64,000 bases of DNA from Haladaptatus sp. DJG-WS-42 (GTDB lineage Archaea > Halobacteriota > Halobacteria > Halobacteriales > Halococcaceae), in assembly GCF_037198285.1 (NCBI RefSeq), contig NZ_CP147243.1, positions 868,001 through 932,000 on the forward strand. Reading direction: 5' to 3'. Every line of letters starts with the position of its first letter. The first letter of the stretch is position 1. A program made the position numbers and the translations under genes. This document shows, piece by piece, positions 26,870 through 35,469 of the stretch. Under the pieces are notes generated by a model. It did not search any database. It had not been told where the DNA came from and saw only the letters and a program-made list of their open reading frames with translations.

Positions 26870-29109
26870 TGATTCTTACCAGACTCCTCTCTACCTTTAT
26901 TATCGGCTCCGTAAGCGCCGTCATCGCCGCGTCGTATGCGACGCAGTCCCACTCCTAACGTGGAGAGCCCAATGCCCACCGGGAGGGCGAATCCGGCTGT
27001 CGAGTTCGTGCTGGTGGTCGACTCGGTCGTTGATTCGGTCGTTGTCGAATTCACCAGTTCGGTCGTCGTTGTGGTGGTCGAAGTCGTCGTCGTTGTCGTC
27101 GTGGAAGTCGTGGTCGTCGTTGGCTCTTCCGTCGTCGTTGTCGTCGGCTCCTCTGTGGTCGTGGTTGTCGTCGGCTCTTCCGTAGTTGTTGTCGTCGGCT
27201 CCTCTGTGGTCGAGGTCGTCGGTTCCTCTGTCGTCGTGGTCGTACTCGTCGTTGGCTCTTCGGTGGTCGCCGTGGAAGTGGTGGCACTCTCAGTCGTCGT
27301 AGTCGAGGCTGTCGTACCGCCACCGTCGTCCGTTTGTGTGGTAGCTTCGGTCGGCTCTGTAGTCGCCGTGCTGTCGGTCTGCGTCGGCGTCTGCGTGGCT
27401 GCCGTACTCGTGTCGTTGGTCTGGTTCAGCCCGGGCACGTTCACGTCTGGGCTGTCCACCGAGCCGAGGTCTGGCCCCATGACGGCGAAGGCAATCCCCG
27501 AGATGAACAGCACCATGCCAATGAACACGAGGACGTACTGGAGCGAGTCGTTGCCGAACATCGACCCACTGCTCTCGTAGCGGTCGCGCAGCCGAACAAC
27601 TGGGCGCGCAAGGCTGCCGGGCAGCGCAGACGAGAGGATGTCGAGCACCTCGCCGATGCCGAGAGCGCCCGTGACGAACGCCAAGGTGAGGAAGATGACG
27701 AGGCCGACCGGCGGCACGACGATGAGCGTCACGATGTCGCCAGAGATGAACGGCACGAGGGTCTGCGGGATGTAACTCGGCAGCGCGAGGATGGGAATGG
27801 CAGCGAGGCCGGTCGTGAGAGCGATTCGGCCGAGACGCGCATCAGAAAGCGGGTTAAACCCGATCTTCCGCGCAGACCAGATGTGAAACAGGAACATCGA
27901 CGCGTAGCCGATACTCGTTGCAATCGCCGCGCCGTGCATCCCGTACATCGGAATGAGGACGATGTTTAATCCAAGGTTGATGACCGCGGCGGTCGCCGTG
28001 GCGATAATCGGCAGCTTCAGGTCGCCTTTCCCCTGTCCGATGGCGAGGATCGGGCGCGCAACGGCGAACCCGAGTGCTCCAGGAAGGAGGAGCAAGAGCG
28101 GTTCGACGGCGGGCGTCGCTGCCTCACCGAAGTACACCGGCACCGCGATGTGGGCAATCGAGTAGAGCCCGAGTGCCATCACGGCGGTGAGCAGGAGGGT
28201 GTACCGCGTCGCGCGTGCCGCGAGTTCTGAAATCTGTCCAGTCCGGTTTTGCGACCACATCTTCGAGGTCGAGTGAACGAATACCATCTGTATCGAGGTG
28301 GGGACGAACCACAGGAACTCAGCGAGTTTGAGCGCCGCTTTGTAGTGGCCAACCTGCGTGCTGTCGGTGAGCGCCCCGAGCAGGAGGATGTCCGTGTGAT
28401 AAAGCGACATCAGACAGAAGATGAGGACAATCGAGAGCGAATTGAACGCGACCAGTTCGCGCCACGGGAAGCCCCGTGGGGTGCGCCGAACCACGTTCAA
28501 CAGCGTGCTCTTGCGGTGGACGACGATGAATCCGAGAAACATCACGAGCGCACTGCCGAGCACCTGTCCGGCAAGCGCGCCCATGACCCCATAACCGTAG
28601 TAGACGGCGGGGATGGCGATGACGACAAACGTGACTTCATACAGGATTTTGAGCGGTTCAGAGTAGCGTTCGAGGCCGAATCCCATGAGCGTCCGTCTGA
28701 CGAACGTCCGAAACTGCGCGACGATGACGAGCACCGCGAGGACGTAGAAGTACGGAACGAACTCCGCGGAGAAAAAGCGCGCGACGAGACCACTTTCTGC
28801 GAGGAGAACGAGCACACCCGCACCGGCCAGCGCGAGCACGAGCCCCATGCGGAAGTAAAAGCCGATGACGTGGCCACTCCAGTTGTCGAACGTACGGTCT
28901 TCGGGGATGTACTTGCGCACGCCGTCTGCGACCCCTGAGCTCACGAAAATCATGAACATCATGAAGATCGAGAGCACGAAGGCGTACTCACCATACTGGG
29001 CGGGGCCCATGAGACGATAGAGGATGGGCGTCGTCGCGAGTCCAAGGACGAGGATGAAAACCTTCGACCCGAAAATCGAGAGAAAGCCGCTTAGAATACT
29101 ACGTTGCAC
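26866..29109 (-). CDS. Wzx-type polysaccharide flippase with Thr-rich stalk
   Basis: A 747-residue protein. Residues 1-490 are a MATE/Wzx-like flippase with 12-14 helices (IFGSKVFILVLGLATTPILYRLMGPAQYGEYAF), moving lipid-linked glycans across the membrane. A further helix lies at about 523-543, then a mucin-like Thr/Glu/Pro region (about 560-700) with repeats of EEPTTTTT, then a last hydrophobic segment (about 703-722) and a basic tail. Typical Wzx proteins are about 450-500 residues, so the stalk is an addition. The start is GTG at 29109. Confidence 0.88.
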   Translation of the reverse strand: MQRSILSGFLSIFGSKVFILVLGLATTPILYRLMGPAQYGEYAFVLSIFMMFMIFVSSGVADGVRKYIPEDRTFDNWSGHVIGFYFRMGLVLALAGAGVLVLLAESGLVARFFSAEFVPYFYVLAVLVIVAQFRTFVRRTLMGFGLERYSEPLKILYEVTFVVIAIPAVYYGYGVMGALAGQVLGSALVMFLGFIVVHRKSTLLNVVRRTPRGFPWRELVAFNSLSIVLIFCLMSLYHTDILLLGALTDSTQVGHYKAALKLAEFLWFVPTSIQMVFVHSTSKMWSQNRTGQISELAARATRYTLLLTAVMALGLYSIAHIAVPVYFGEAATPAVEPLLLLLPGALGFAVARPILAIGQGKGDLKLPIIATATAAVINLGLNIVLIPMYGMHGAAIATSIGYASMFLFHIWSARKIGFNPLSDARLGRIALTTGLAAIPILALPSYIPQTLVPFISGDIVTLIVVPPVGLVIFLTLAFVTGALGIGEVLDILSSALPGSLARPVVRLRDRYESSGSMFGNDSLQYVLVFIGMVLFISGIAFAVMGPDLGSVDSPDVNVPGLNQTNDTSTAATQTPTQTDSTATTEPTEATTQTDDGGGTTASTTTTESATTSTATTEEPTTSTTTTTEEPTTSTTEEPTTTTTEEPTTTTTTEEPTTTTTEEPTTTTTSTTTTTTTSTTTTTTELVNSTTTESTTESTTSTNSTAGFALPVGIGLSTLGVGLRRIRRGDDGAYGADNKGREESGKNQ
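26894..26915 (-). promoter_or_regulatory. Surface-regulon element inside the flippase 3' end
   Basis: Minus strand: CTTA-CGGAGCC-GATAATAA-AGG, spacer 7 nt. The 8-mer ends 27 nt before the DUF1616 ATG at 26869. It lies in coding sequence for the last residues of the upstream gene, giving DUF1616/DUF457 their own promoter. Confidence 0.65.
27040..27300 (-). repeat. Thr-rich low-complexity coding repeat
   Basis: Imperfect tandem units encode EEPTTTTT/EEPTTSTT in the C-terminal stalk of the flippase. The DNA is built from GTCGTC/GTTGTC steps with scattered substitutions, mostly at third positions. Such repeats change length easily. In the protein they form a likely O-glycosylated stalk. Confidence 0.85.
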
Positions 29110-29203
29110 ACTATCACCTGTCGCTTGGTTTCGGCGGCGAGCGCACGCTGGCAGACCTGGGACGTGCGACGATTCATTCGCTTCTCGCTTGTGTTCACGG
29201 GGT

Positions 29204-29224
29204 GTTTATTATACGGGGGGTAAG
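29204..29224 (-). promoter_or_regulatory. Surface-regulon element of the flippase gene
   Basis: Minus strand: CTTA-CCCCCCG-TATAATAA, spacer 7 nt. The 8-mer lies 96 nt before the GTG at 29109. A 28-codon frame beginning MNRRTSQVCQ at 29177 overlaps the GTG in another phase; it may be a leader ORF. Confidence 0.6.
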
Positions 29225-29265
29225 GTTGGCTGGTTGCTGCGTTCGGTGGTGAGAAACGTGCGTGG

Positions 29266-30180
29266 CTATGCGTAGCCGAGGTCTTGCAGCCGCTCTTGGA
29301 CCACGTCTGCGGTTTCCTCGCGCGCGGTGTCCTCCGTGTCGTCACCGACGGTTATCTCCTTTCGCTCGCCGTTCTGGTAGGTGTGCCACGGGATGGTCGT
29401 GAGTTCCGGCGTGTGGAGCTCCGTTGGATGACCGTACTCCTTCATCGGGATGGGCGAGGAGCGTTCGCCAATCATCTCGGCGTGGTCTGCGGTGACGACG
29501 GTCTTGCCTTGCAGAGTTTCTAAGAGGTCTTCGACGATTGGCATACAGAGGTCGAAGTTCTCCTCGTAGGCCTGCCAGAGGATGTCGTCGTCAAGCGTGA
29601 CCTCGCCGTTTAAGACGCGATTCCAGAAGTCGAGGCTGTCTAAGTCCATGTACTTCTGGCCAGTCTCACCGATGAACGGGTAGTGGGGCTGGATGAAGTG
29701 GCCGACAATTTTCTTGTTTGGATAGGTCTCTGCGGCTTCCTTCATGCGTTTTGCCACGGTCTCCGGGCGGACGGTGCGGAACTCGTCGTCCCAGCCGTCG
29801 TCCTGCCAAATGTGTTCGACCGCATGGAACTGCACGTCCACGCGGTCGCGCTTGCGGTAGAGTTGGGGGTTCGCAGTGATGTACACCGTGTCGCGCAGGT
29901 CTGCGCCGTCAAGATACGTGTCGAGCCACTCGATGGTGGAGGACACTTTCGATTTTTTCTGTTCGAGCGTCCCGGGGAGGGTGTGGCGCTGGGCGAAGGT
30001 GTCGTAGCGACACGCATCGAGGATGATGAGGTTGTCCCAGTCTTCTTCGAACATCTCGACGCCGTCGTTTTTCCCCTTCTTCTTGCGCGAGCGATAGTAG
30101 TACTTGTTCAGCTCGCGGACGACCAGATGCGGTTCGCTCAGGCCACGGCGGATGCGGTTCGCCAGTGCGGACTTCTGCAT
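29266..30180 (-). CDS. Sulfatase / alkaline-phosphatase-superfamily protein
   Basis: A 304-residue protein with the alkaline-phosphatase-superfamily core: NLIILDACRYDTF (metal-binding Asp; Cys two residues later could be the nucleophile or formylglycine position, though the classic CxPxR is absent), FIQPHYPFIG, and VVTADHAEMIGE, the C-terminal Asp-His metal pair. No signal peptide is visible, so it is probably cytoplasmic or membrane-associated. Context suggests addition or removal of sulfate or phosphate on surface glycans. Confidence 0.82.
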   Translation of the reverse strand: MQKSALANRIRRGLSEPHLVVRELNKYYYRSRKKKGKNDGVEMFEEDWDNLIILDACRYDTFAQRHTLPGTLEQKKSKVSSTIEWLDTYLDGADLRDTVYITANPQLYRKRDRVDVQFHAVEHIWQDDGWDDEFRTVRPETVAKRMKEAAETYPNKKIVGHFIQPHYPFIGETGQKYMDLDSLDFWNRVLNGEVTLDDDILWQAYEENFDLCMPIVEDLLETLQGKTVVTADHAEMIGERSSPIPMKEYGHPTELHTPELTTIPWHTYQNGERKEITVGDDTEDTAREETADVVQERLQDLGYA

Positions 30181-30203
30181 GGCTGGTTCTCATCAACCTA
30201 CCA

Positions 30204-30225
30204 CCTTTCTTATTCGCCGCATAAA
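30204..30225 (-). promoter_or_regulatory. Surface-regulon element of the sulfatase-like gene
   Basis: Minus strand: TTTA-TGCGGCG-AATAAGAA-AGG, spacer 7 nt, two or three mismatches in the 8-mer. It ends 26 nt before the ATG at 30180. Confidence 0.5.
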
Positions 30226-30248
30226 CGGGGAGAAACGACCGAGGCGTG

Positions 30249-31811
30249 TTAGCTGGTGTCGTTGCCGTACATCCGTAAGCCAGCACAGCCTTTGTCCCAG
30301 ACGCCGCGTCTGATGTCGCTCTTTTTGATGGTTACGTCAGAACTCTGGTCGTTTAGCTTGACGGCCTTGTACCCCGTCATCGATTGGGCGTCCATGCCCT
30401 CCATCCACGCGCCGGAGCCGTTTACGACGAACGGGATGTGCGAGGCGGTCTGTTTTCCTTTGTAGACGAGGGTGTTGTCGCCATTCAGCACCATTGCCCG
30501 GCGATAGTGTTCGCCCTGCTGGTTGAAGTTCACCACGCGGAACTCACAGTCATTGCGGTTACACCGGAGGGCGTGTCGCCACACGTCACCCTGTGCGTCG
30601 CCGGAGATATCGACGTACTCACAGAGGACGGTGCCCGCGTCAGAGCCGTTGATTTGGATGGCGTTGCCGCCGCGTTGAATCTCGATATCTGAGCGGATAA
30701 TTTTTGTCGGCCCGGCGCTCGACTGCACGACGATGCCGTGGCAGGTTTCGTCGCCGACGGTCACGTCGAGATGGCTAAGGAAGGCGCTCTCACAGTCGTT
30801 CATCACCGTGAGCGCGTGGCCGTTTGGCTCCTCCAGACGAATCGTTGTATCGACCACGTTCATGTTGGGGCCTTCGTCGAGGCGGATGCCGCGCTGGTTC
30901 TGGTTTTCGTCGTGTTGCTGGTCGACGACGATGGTCGCGTCGGTGACGAGGCAGTCGTGGCCGCCGAGCCGGATGCTCGCCGCCTCGCTGTTGGCGTACC
31001 GGCCGCCGTTGACGATGACGCGGCCGTTCGTGAGCGCGTAGAGACCGTTGTCCGGCCAGTCGTCGAGTTCGCAATCTTTGTATTCGATTTGACCTTCGTG
31101 GTAGCGCGTGGACATCAGCCCGGAGGGGCCACGCCAGATGTCGCCCGGCGTGTTCTCGGAGAACGCCCCGCCATAGTTTGCGCGGAAGCGCTTTACCATG
31201 CCCGTGCCGTCTGGTGAAAGAATGTCGAACAGCCCCGGGCCGTAGGTGCCGCTGTCGTGGCGACCAACGACCGTGATGTCGTCGACGAACAACCCGTCTA
31301 GAACCTGTGCTTCGATGACGCGGATACCCGTGTCGTTTGCGCGGAGGTCAACGGCGAAGCCTTGGACGCGCAGGTCAACACCGGGGTCGTAATCGACGCC
31401 CAGTCGGAACAGCCGGTATTGGGGGCCGTCGTAGTTGTGGTAGTTCGCCGGGACGAGCGTGGCGTCGTCGCCGACCAGCCCGAAATTCCGGAAGTCGGTG
31501 AACCGGAACTGCGAGTCCATGTAGTAGCGCCCTGGTGGGAATTTGATGAGCGTGTCATTCGCCGCGTACTGCTCTAAAATCGGCGTGATGGATTCGTCGC
31601 CCGAGTTGTCTGCACCGGCGTCGTCGACGATGTCGATGACGCGGTCGTACTGGTCTTCGACGTGGGACGCTTCGGCTTTTCCCGACGCCAAGAGTGTGGC
31701 ACCTGCCGCCGTTGCACCAACGGCCCCAAGGAAGGTTCGTCTGCCAAGGGTGAGAGAGTCGTTCGATTCGCGGTTCGAGTCTGTCGAGGGAGTCGTGTCG
31801 CGCGTGGTCAT
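30249..31811 (-). CDS. Tat-exported right-handed beta-helix protein
   Basis: A 520-residue protein with a Tat signal (LGRRTFLGAVGATAAGATLLA, cleavage near SGKAEASH) followed by a pectate-lyase-like parallel beta-helix with repeated short strands and turn Asn/Asp residues (for example YANSEAASIRLGGHDCLVTDATIVV). Such proteins bind or cleave polysaccharides. No catalytic triad is evident to me. An AAAATAAGG-containing promoter lies 78 nt upstream but does not follow the YTTA spacing. Confidence 0.82.
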   Translation of the reverse strand: MTTRDTTPSTDSNRESNDSLTLGRRTFLGAVGATAAGATLLASGKAEASHVEDQYDRVIDIVDDAGADNSGDESITPILEQYAANDTLIKFPPGRYYMDSQFRFTDFRNFGLVGDDATLVPANYHNYDGPQYRLFRLGVDYDPGVDLRVQGFAVDLRANDTGIRVIEAQVLDGLFVDDITVVGRHDSGTYGPGLFDILSPDGTGMVKRFRANYGGAFSENTPGDIWRGPSGLMSTRYHEGQIEYKDCELDDWPDNGLYALTNGRVIVNGGRYANSEAASIRLGGHDCLVTDATIVVDQQHDENQNQRGIRLDEGPNMNVVDTTIRLEEPNGHALTVMNDCESAFLSHLDVTVGDETCHGIVVQSSAGPTKIIRSDIEIQRGGNAIQINGSDAGTVLCEYVDISGDAQGDVWRHALRCNRNDCEFRVVNFNQQGEHYRRAMVLNGDNTLVYKGKQTASHIPFVVNGSGAWMEGMDAQSMTGYKAVKLNDQSSDVTIKKSDIRRGVWDKGCAGLRMYGNDTS

Positions 31812-32170
31812 TGCAAACCCTAACTGGTAGATTCCCGGCTCGCGTATGGGGTATGAGTGGAGTCACAACCCGGGTAAAGTATCGAAATACCTTATTTTAC
31901 TGCTTCCGTGACAGTAATTCACACGGGAATTACTCGCCACCCTCACGGAACCACTGGCACCACAAAGTTGTTATGGTGTGAGTATCAACCTGACAGGCGC
32001 GATTTTGAGTGGACTGAGCCACACCCCGAACTCGCATGGTAGCACACAACACGTTCTCCCAGAGCGGCCTGATTATCGGCCGCATAATAATGGGTGTCCT
32101 ATCCCTGTCTCGCGATATATATGGGAACGCCGGGACGGCGAGTTGTACGTGACGGTGGGGCTCGATAGAA
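31812..32170. other. Divergent intergenic region (359 nt)
   Basis: It separates the beta-helix gene from the DUF4129 operon. It holds a surface-regulon element (32072-32094) and a separate TATA-like ATATATAT at 32117-32124 in the plus direction, and AAAATAAGG on the minus strand at about 31897-31889. A palindromic CGCCGGGACGGCG lies at about 32130-32142. No protein is credible here. Confidence 0.45.
32072..32094 (+). promoter_or_regulatory. Surface-regulon element of the DUF4129 operon
   Basis: ATTA-TCGGCCG-CATAATAA-TGGG, spacer 7 nt. The 8-mer ends 80 nt before ATG 32171. A second TATA-like ATATATAT lies 46-53 nt before the same ATG. Confidence 0.55.
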
Positions 32171-32947
32171 ATGGATACGGATAGACTTCTCTCTGCGGTC
32201 GTTGCGGTGCTTTGCATCCTCTCGGTTGGCTTTGCTTCGACGACACTCGATGATTCAGTCGAGACGAAACCAGAGGATGTCATCAACATCGACTATGACA
32301 AATTGCCGATAAATCCGCAAGAAGCAGAAGAGTTCAAGGGCGATTCGGTGACAACTGCAGACCCGGAGTCGACTGGCACCCCTTCTACAGAGAGTAAAAC
32401 AGAAACACAGGGCCAAACGGCGACTCCCGGCGAGGGCAACGAAGAACTTAGTGACCCTCAGAGCGGCGCTGAAAATCAGCAGACACAAACGTCCGGACAG
32501 GGGTCGAGTCCACGGCTTATCGAGGAGAGCCTCCTCGACAAACTCCTCTCGTTGCTCATGACGCTGTTGCCGTTCGTGCTCATCGGAGCCGTCCTCGCGG
32601 TCGCGGTCAAAAAGCGCGAGACGATTGCTGGCTGGCTCGAGACCGCAGAGCGAAACGATCCCGTTTCGACCCAACCGACCGTGGTTGCCCGTCCCGAAAA
32701 CGAAGTGTATCACGCGTGGCACGAAGTTGCGAGCGCGATTCCATACGAGCGCCGGAAGGCAATGACGCCCGACGAAGTCGCGGCCGCGCTCAGAGACGAA
32801 ACCGAACTCAAAGACGAGCTACTCATGGAGCTAACGAAGACGTTCAAACGCATTCGCTACGGCGGTGCGCCGGTGACCGACGACGACCGCGCGCTCGCCG
32901 CACGGGTCGAAGACCAACTGAACGCACAGCGGGTGGCAGAACAATGA
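32171..32947 (+). CDS. DUF4129 membrane protein of the MoxR/DUF58 module
   Basis: A 258-residue protein with an N-terminal signal or anchor helix (about 5-25), a Thr/Ser/Glu-rich exported linker (about 45-115), a central membrane helix (about 125-147), and a cytoplasmic DUF4129 domain (EVYHAWHEVASAIPYERRKAMTPDEVAAAL). In other prokaryotes DUF4129 often joins transglutaminase or MoxR/DUF58 loci. First gene of a four-gene unit; overlaps the next by 4 nt (ATGA). Confidence 0.88.
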   Translation: MDTDRLLSAVVAVLCILSVGFASTTLDDSVETKPEDVINIDYDKLPINPQEAEEFKGDSVTTADPESTGTPSTESKTETQGQTATPGEGNEELSDPQSGAENQQTQTSGQGSSPRLIEESLLDKLLSLLMTLLPFVLIGAVLAVAVKKRETIAGWLETAERNDPVSTQPTVVARPENEVYHAWHEVASAIPYERRKAMTPDEVAAALRDETELKDELLMELTKTFKRIRYGGAPVTDDDRALAARVEDQLNAQRVAEQ

Positions 32948-33546
32948 GCTTCCGTCGCGTCGTCTTTGGCGTCCTCGGCGTTGGTACCTTCCTGCTTGCG
33001 TACCTCGCAACGGGCAACCCCGACCTCGCAGGCGCACTCCCGGGCGAGGCGTTGGTTTCCGCCCTCGGGAACGACTACCTCGTGCTCGTCGTCATCGCCA
33101 TAATCGCCGCCGTGATTACCCTGTTCGTGACGGTGTCTGCGCGAAACGGCGCGCGCGACCACACCACGCCACCGGAAGCAGAACAGGTGACGGACGTCCC
33201 GCTCTCTGGTGACATCTACGACGACCTCCTCTCGAACTCGGCGCTGTGGGCGCTGACCCACCGTGAGGCGTGTGAGCGCGCAAAACAGCAGTTGACCGCG
33301 ACGGCCGTGCGAGTCGTACAAGCAGAGCGTGGGTGTACCCAGAAGACGGCCAAAGAACGCGTCGCGCGCGGGACGTGGACCGACGACCCCTTCGCCGCCC
33401 GCTTTCTCGGAAGCGACGCCCCGCCGTTAGAGCCGGGCCAGTGGCTGACCACGGCCCTCAGACTGGAGACACCAACCCAGCGGGGTGCACGCCACGCGGC
33501 GACCGAACTCGTCGCCCGTGCCGGAGGTGACGCCCATGCTGCGTGA
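32944..33546 (+). CDS. Membrane protein of the MoxR/DUF58 module (DUF7269-like)
   Basis: A 200-residue protein with two N-terminal helices (about 5-25 and 43-63) and a cytoplasmic domain of about 130 residues (ALTHREACERAKQQLTATAVRVVQAERGCTQKTAKERVARGTW). From memory this resembles DUF7269, seen in haloarchaeal MoxR loci. ATG 32944 overlaps the DUF4129 stop, and its own end overlaps the DUF58 start by 11 nt. Confidence 0.78.
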   Translation: MSFRRVVFGVLGVGTFLLAYLATGNPDLAGALPGEALVSALGNDYLVLVVIAIIAAVITLFVTVSARNGARDHTTPPEAEQVTDVPLSGDIYDDLLSNSALWALTHREACERAKQQLTATAVRVVQAERGCTQKTAKERVARGTWTDDPFAARFLGSDAPPLEPGQWLTTALRLETPTQRGARHAATELVARAGGDAHAA

Positions 33547-34789
33547 GACGAACCGCTGGCGCGGCGTCACCGCAATCAGCCTGCTCACCGCGATGGGCGG
33601 GCTGCTCGCAAACCGGCCGCTGTTGTTGCTCGTCGCCACCGTGGGCATCGTCTACCTCGTTTACCCGCGCGTGACCGGCACGCCAGACGGGACGCTCGAA
33701 CTCGACCGCCGCCTGAGCACCGACACCCCCGGCCACGACGAGGTGGTCGAAGTGACGGTGACGCTCAGAAACACCGGTTCGTCGCTCCTCCCCGACGTGC
33801 GCATGGTGGACGGCGTCCCCGAAACGCTCACCGTGGCATCGGGGTCGCCCCGCCACAGCGCGACGCTGTTGCCCGGCAAAGAGACCACGTTCACCTACTC
33901 GATTACCGCAAAGCGCGGGGCGCACCCGTTCACGCCTGCGACGGTCATTTTGAACGACATCGCGGGCGCGCGCGAGGTGGAGACGAACGTCGCAAGCGAA
34001 ACCGAACTCCGCTGTGACGCAGACGTCTCTGAGATGCCGCTTCGCCAGCAGACGACCCAACTCTACGGACGCGTGCTCACCGCAGACGGCGGCAGCGGCG
34101 TCGAGTTCCACCAGACCCGCGAGTATCGCCCCGGCGACTCCATCCACCAAATCGACTGGAATCGCCACGCGCGGACGGGCAAGCTCTCGACCATCGAGTT
34201 CCGTCAAGAGCGCGCTGGGCGCGTCGTCATCCTCGTTGACGCCCGCGAGCAGTCCTACCGACGGGCGTCAGCAGACGACCCACACGCGGTTGCCTACGCG
34301 CGCTACGCCGCAGAACAGCTGTTCGAGTCGTTGCTCGCCTCCCGCGACCAAGTCGGGCTCGCCGTCGTTGGCCGCGAGTTCGCGTGGCTTTCACCGGGAG
34401 CCGGGAACGACCACCGTATCCGCGGCAAAACCCTGCTCGCAACGTCGAACAGCCTCGCCCCACGCCCACCGGAGCGAGACGACTTCACCGACGGCCAGTA
34501 CGCCGAGTTGCGCACGCAACTCTCGGCCTCGACGCAGGTGGTCGTCCTCTCGCCGTTGGTCGATGACGACATCGTGGGCGAGGTAAAGCGCCTCGACGCC
34601 CACGGCCACCGCGTGACGGTGCTCAGCCCGCGCGTGACGGGCGGGGACACGCTCGGGGGCGAAGTCGCCCACGTAGAGCGCGTCCAGCGGATTCGGCAGC
34701 TTCGCGCCGGTGACATTCCGGTCATCGACTGGAACCCAGACCGGCCGCTCGAAGCCGCCTTAGAGGACATCGGGAGGTGGCGGCTATGA
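33536..34789 (+). CDS. DUF58 protein with vWA-like domain
   Basis: A 417-residue protein: two N-terminal membrane helices (about 15-45), an immunoglobulin-like exported or peripheral domain (about 60-160), the DUF58 signature EYRPGDSIHQIDWNRHARTGKLSTIEFRQERAGRVVILVDA (about 200-245), and a vWA-like remainder. DUF58 proteins partner MoxR AAA ATPases. The GGAGGTG site 6 nt before ATG 33536 decides the start. Confidence 0.92.
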   Translation: MLRETNRWRGVTAISLLTAMGGLLANRPLLLLVATVGIVYLVYPRVTGTPDGTLELDRRLSTDTPGHDEVVEVTVTLRNTGSSLLPDVRMVDGVPETLTVASGSPRHSATLLPGKETTFTYSITAKRGAHPFTPATVILNDIAGAREVETNVASETELRCDADVSEMPLRQQTTQLYGRVLTADGGSGVEFHQTREYRPGDSIHQIDWNRHARTGKLSTIEFRQERAGRVVILVDAREQSYRRASADDPHAVAYARYAAEQLFESLLASRDQVGLAVVGREFAWLSPGAGNDHRIRGKTLLATSNSLAPRPPERDDFTDGQYAELRTQLSASTQVVVLSPLVDDDIVGEVKRLDAHGHRVTVLSPRVTGGDTLGGEVAHVERVQRIRQLRAGDIPVIDWNPDRPLEAALEDIGRWRL

Positions 34790-35469
34790 GCGGACCCGTG
34801 CGGAAACCAACCCGCATTGCGAGCGTCGCGGCGGTGCTCGCAGCAGCGCTTCCGGCGTTTTTCATCGTCGACCTGCCCGCGATTCCGAGCGCGCTTGTCT
34901 TCATCCTTGGCGGCCTGTTCGTCGCCGGCCTTGGGGACGAAACGCGAACGCGGGGGTATCGCTGGCTCGGCAACGGTGTGCTCGCACTCGGCGTGGTCGT
35001 CGGCCTCGTCGGCGTCGTGCGTGGGTTCGCTGGAGCCCCGAGTCCGCGGTTCATGGTCGTCGTCGGCCCACTCCTGCTCGGCGCGTGGGTGCTCGGACTC
35101 GGCGTCATCCCGCTTCGGAAGGGGTCGCGCTGGCTCGTCAAGGCGGGGAGTTTCTTCCTGCTCGCGGGCGTCGTCATGGCAGGTGTCGTCCAGATGGGCG
35201 ACCTCGGCACGTTCTTGCTCGCGACCATCGCACTCGTCGTCGCGTGGGACGCAGGCGACCACAGCATCACCCTTGGCCAGCAACTCGGCCGGGGGGCACA
35301 GACCGCACAGGTCGAAGTGACGCATCTCGTGGGAACGGTTGGTGCAGGAATCGTCGCGTATCTCGCCACAAAAGCAGTCGAAGGGTTCGGGACGCCCGGC
35401 GTCCCGCTTTCGGCCCTGCTTGGCTTACTCGTCGCGGTGCTCGTGTTGCTTATCGCGTTGCATAGGTAA
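34786..35469 (+). CDS. Polytopic membrane protein of the MoxR/DUF58 module (DUF7519-like)
   Basis: A 227-residue protein with six or seven membrane helices and short loops. It starts in ATGA overlap with the DUF58 stop. From memory it matches the DUF7519 family that accompanies haloarchaeal DUF58/MoxR sets. The last 20 nt overlap the 3' end of the convergent MoxR gene. Confidence 0.8.
   Translation: MSGPVRKPTRIASVAAVLAAALPAFFIVDLPAIPSALVFILGGLFVAGLGDETRTRGYRWLGNGVLALGVVVGLVGVVRGFAGAPSPRFMVVVGPLLLGAWVLGLGVIPLRKGSRWLVKAGSFFLLAGVVMAGVVQMGDLGTFLLATIALVVAWDAGDHSITLGQQLGRGAQTAQVEVTHLVGTVGAGIVAYLATKAVEGFGTPGVPLSALLGLLVAVLVLLIALHR

Noticed and set aside
27040-27300. Tandem short repeats that could be taken for a CRISPR or satellite array
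   Set aside because: They are in frame and encode Thr/Glu/Pro units of the flippase stalk. There are no unique spacers between identical repeats.
31885-31900. GTAAAATAAGG upstream of the beta-helix gene as a surface-regulon element
   Set aside because: It resembles only the right half. No YTTA at the fixed distance.
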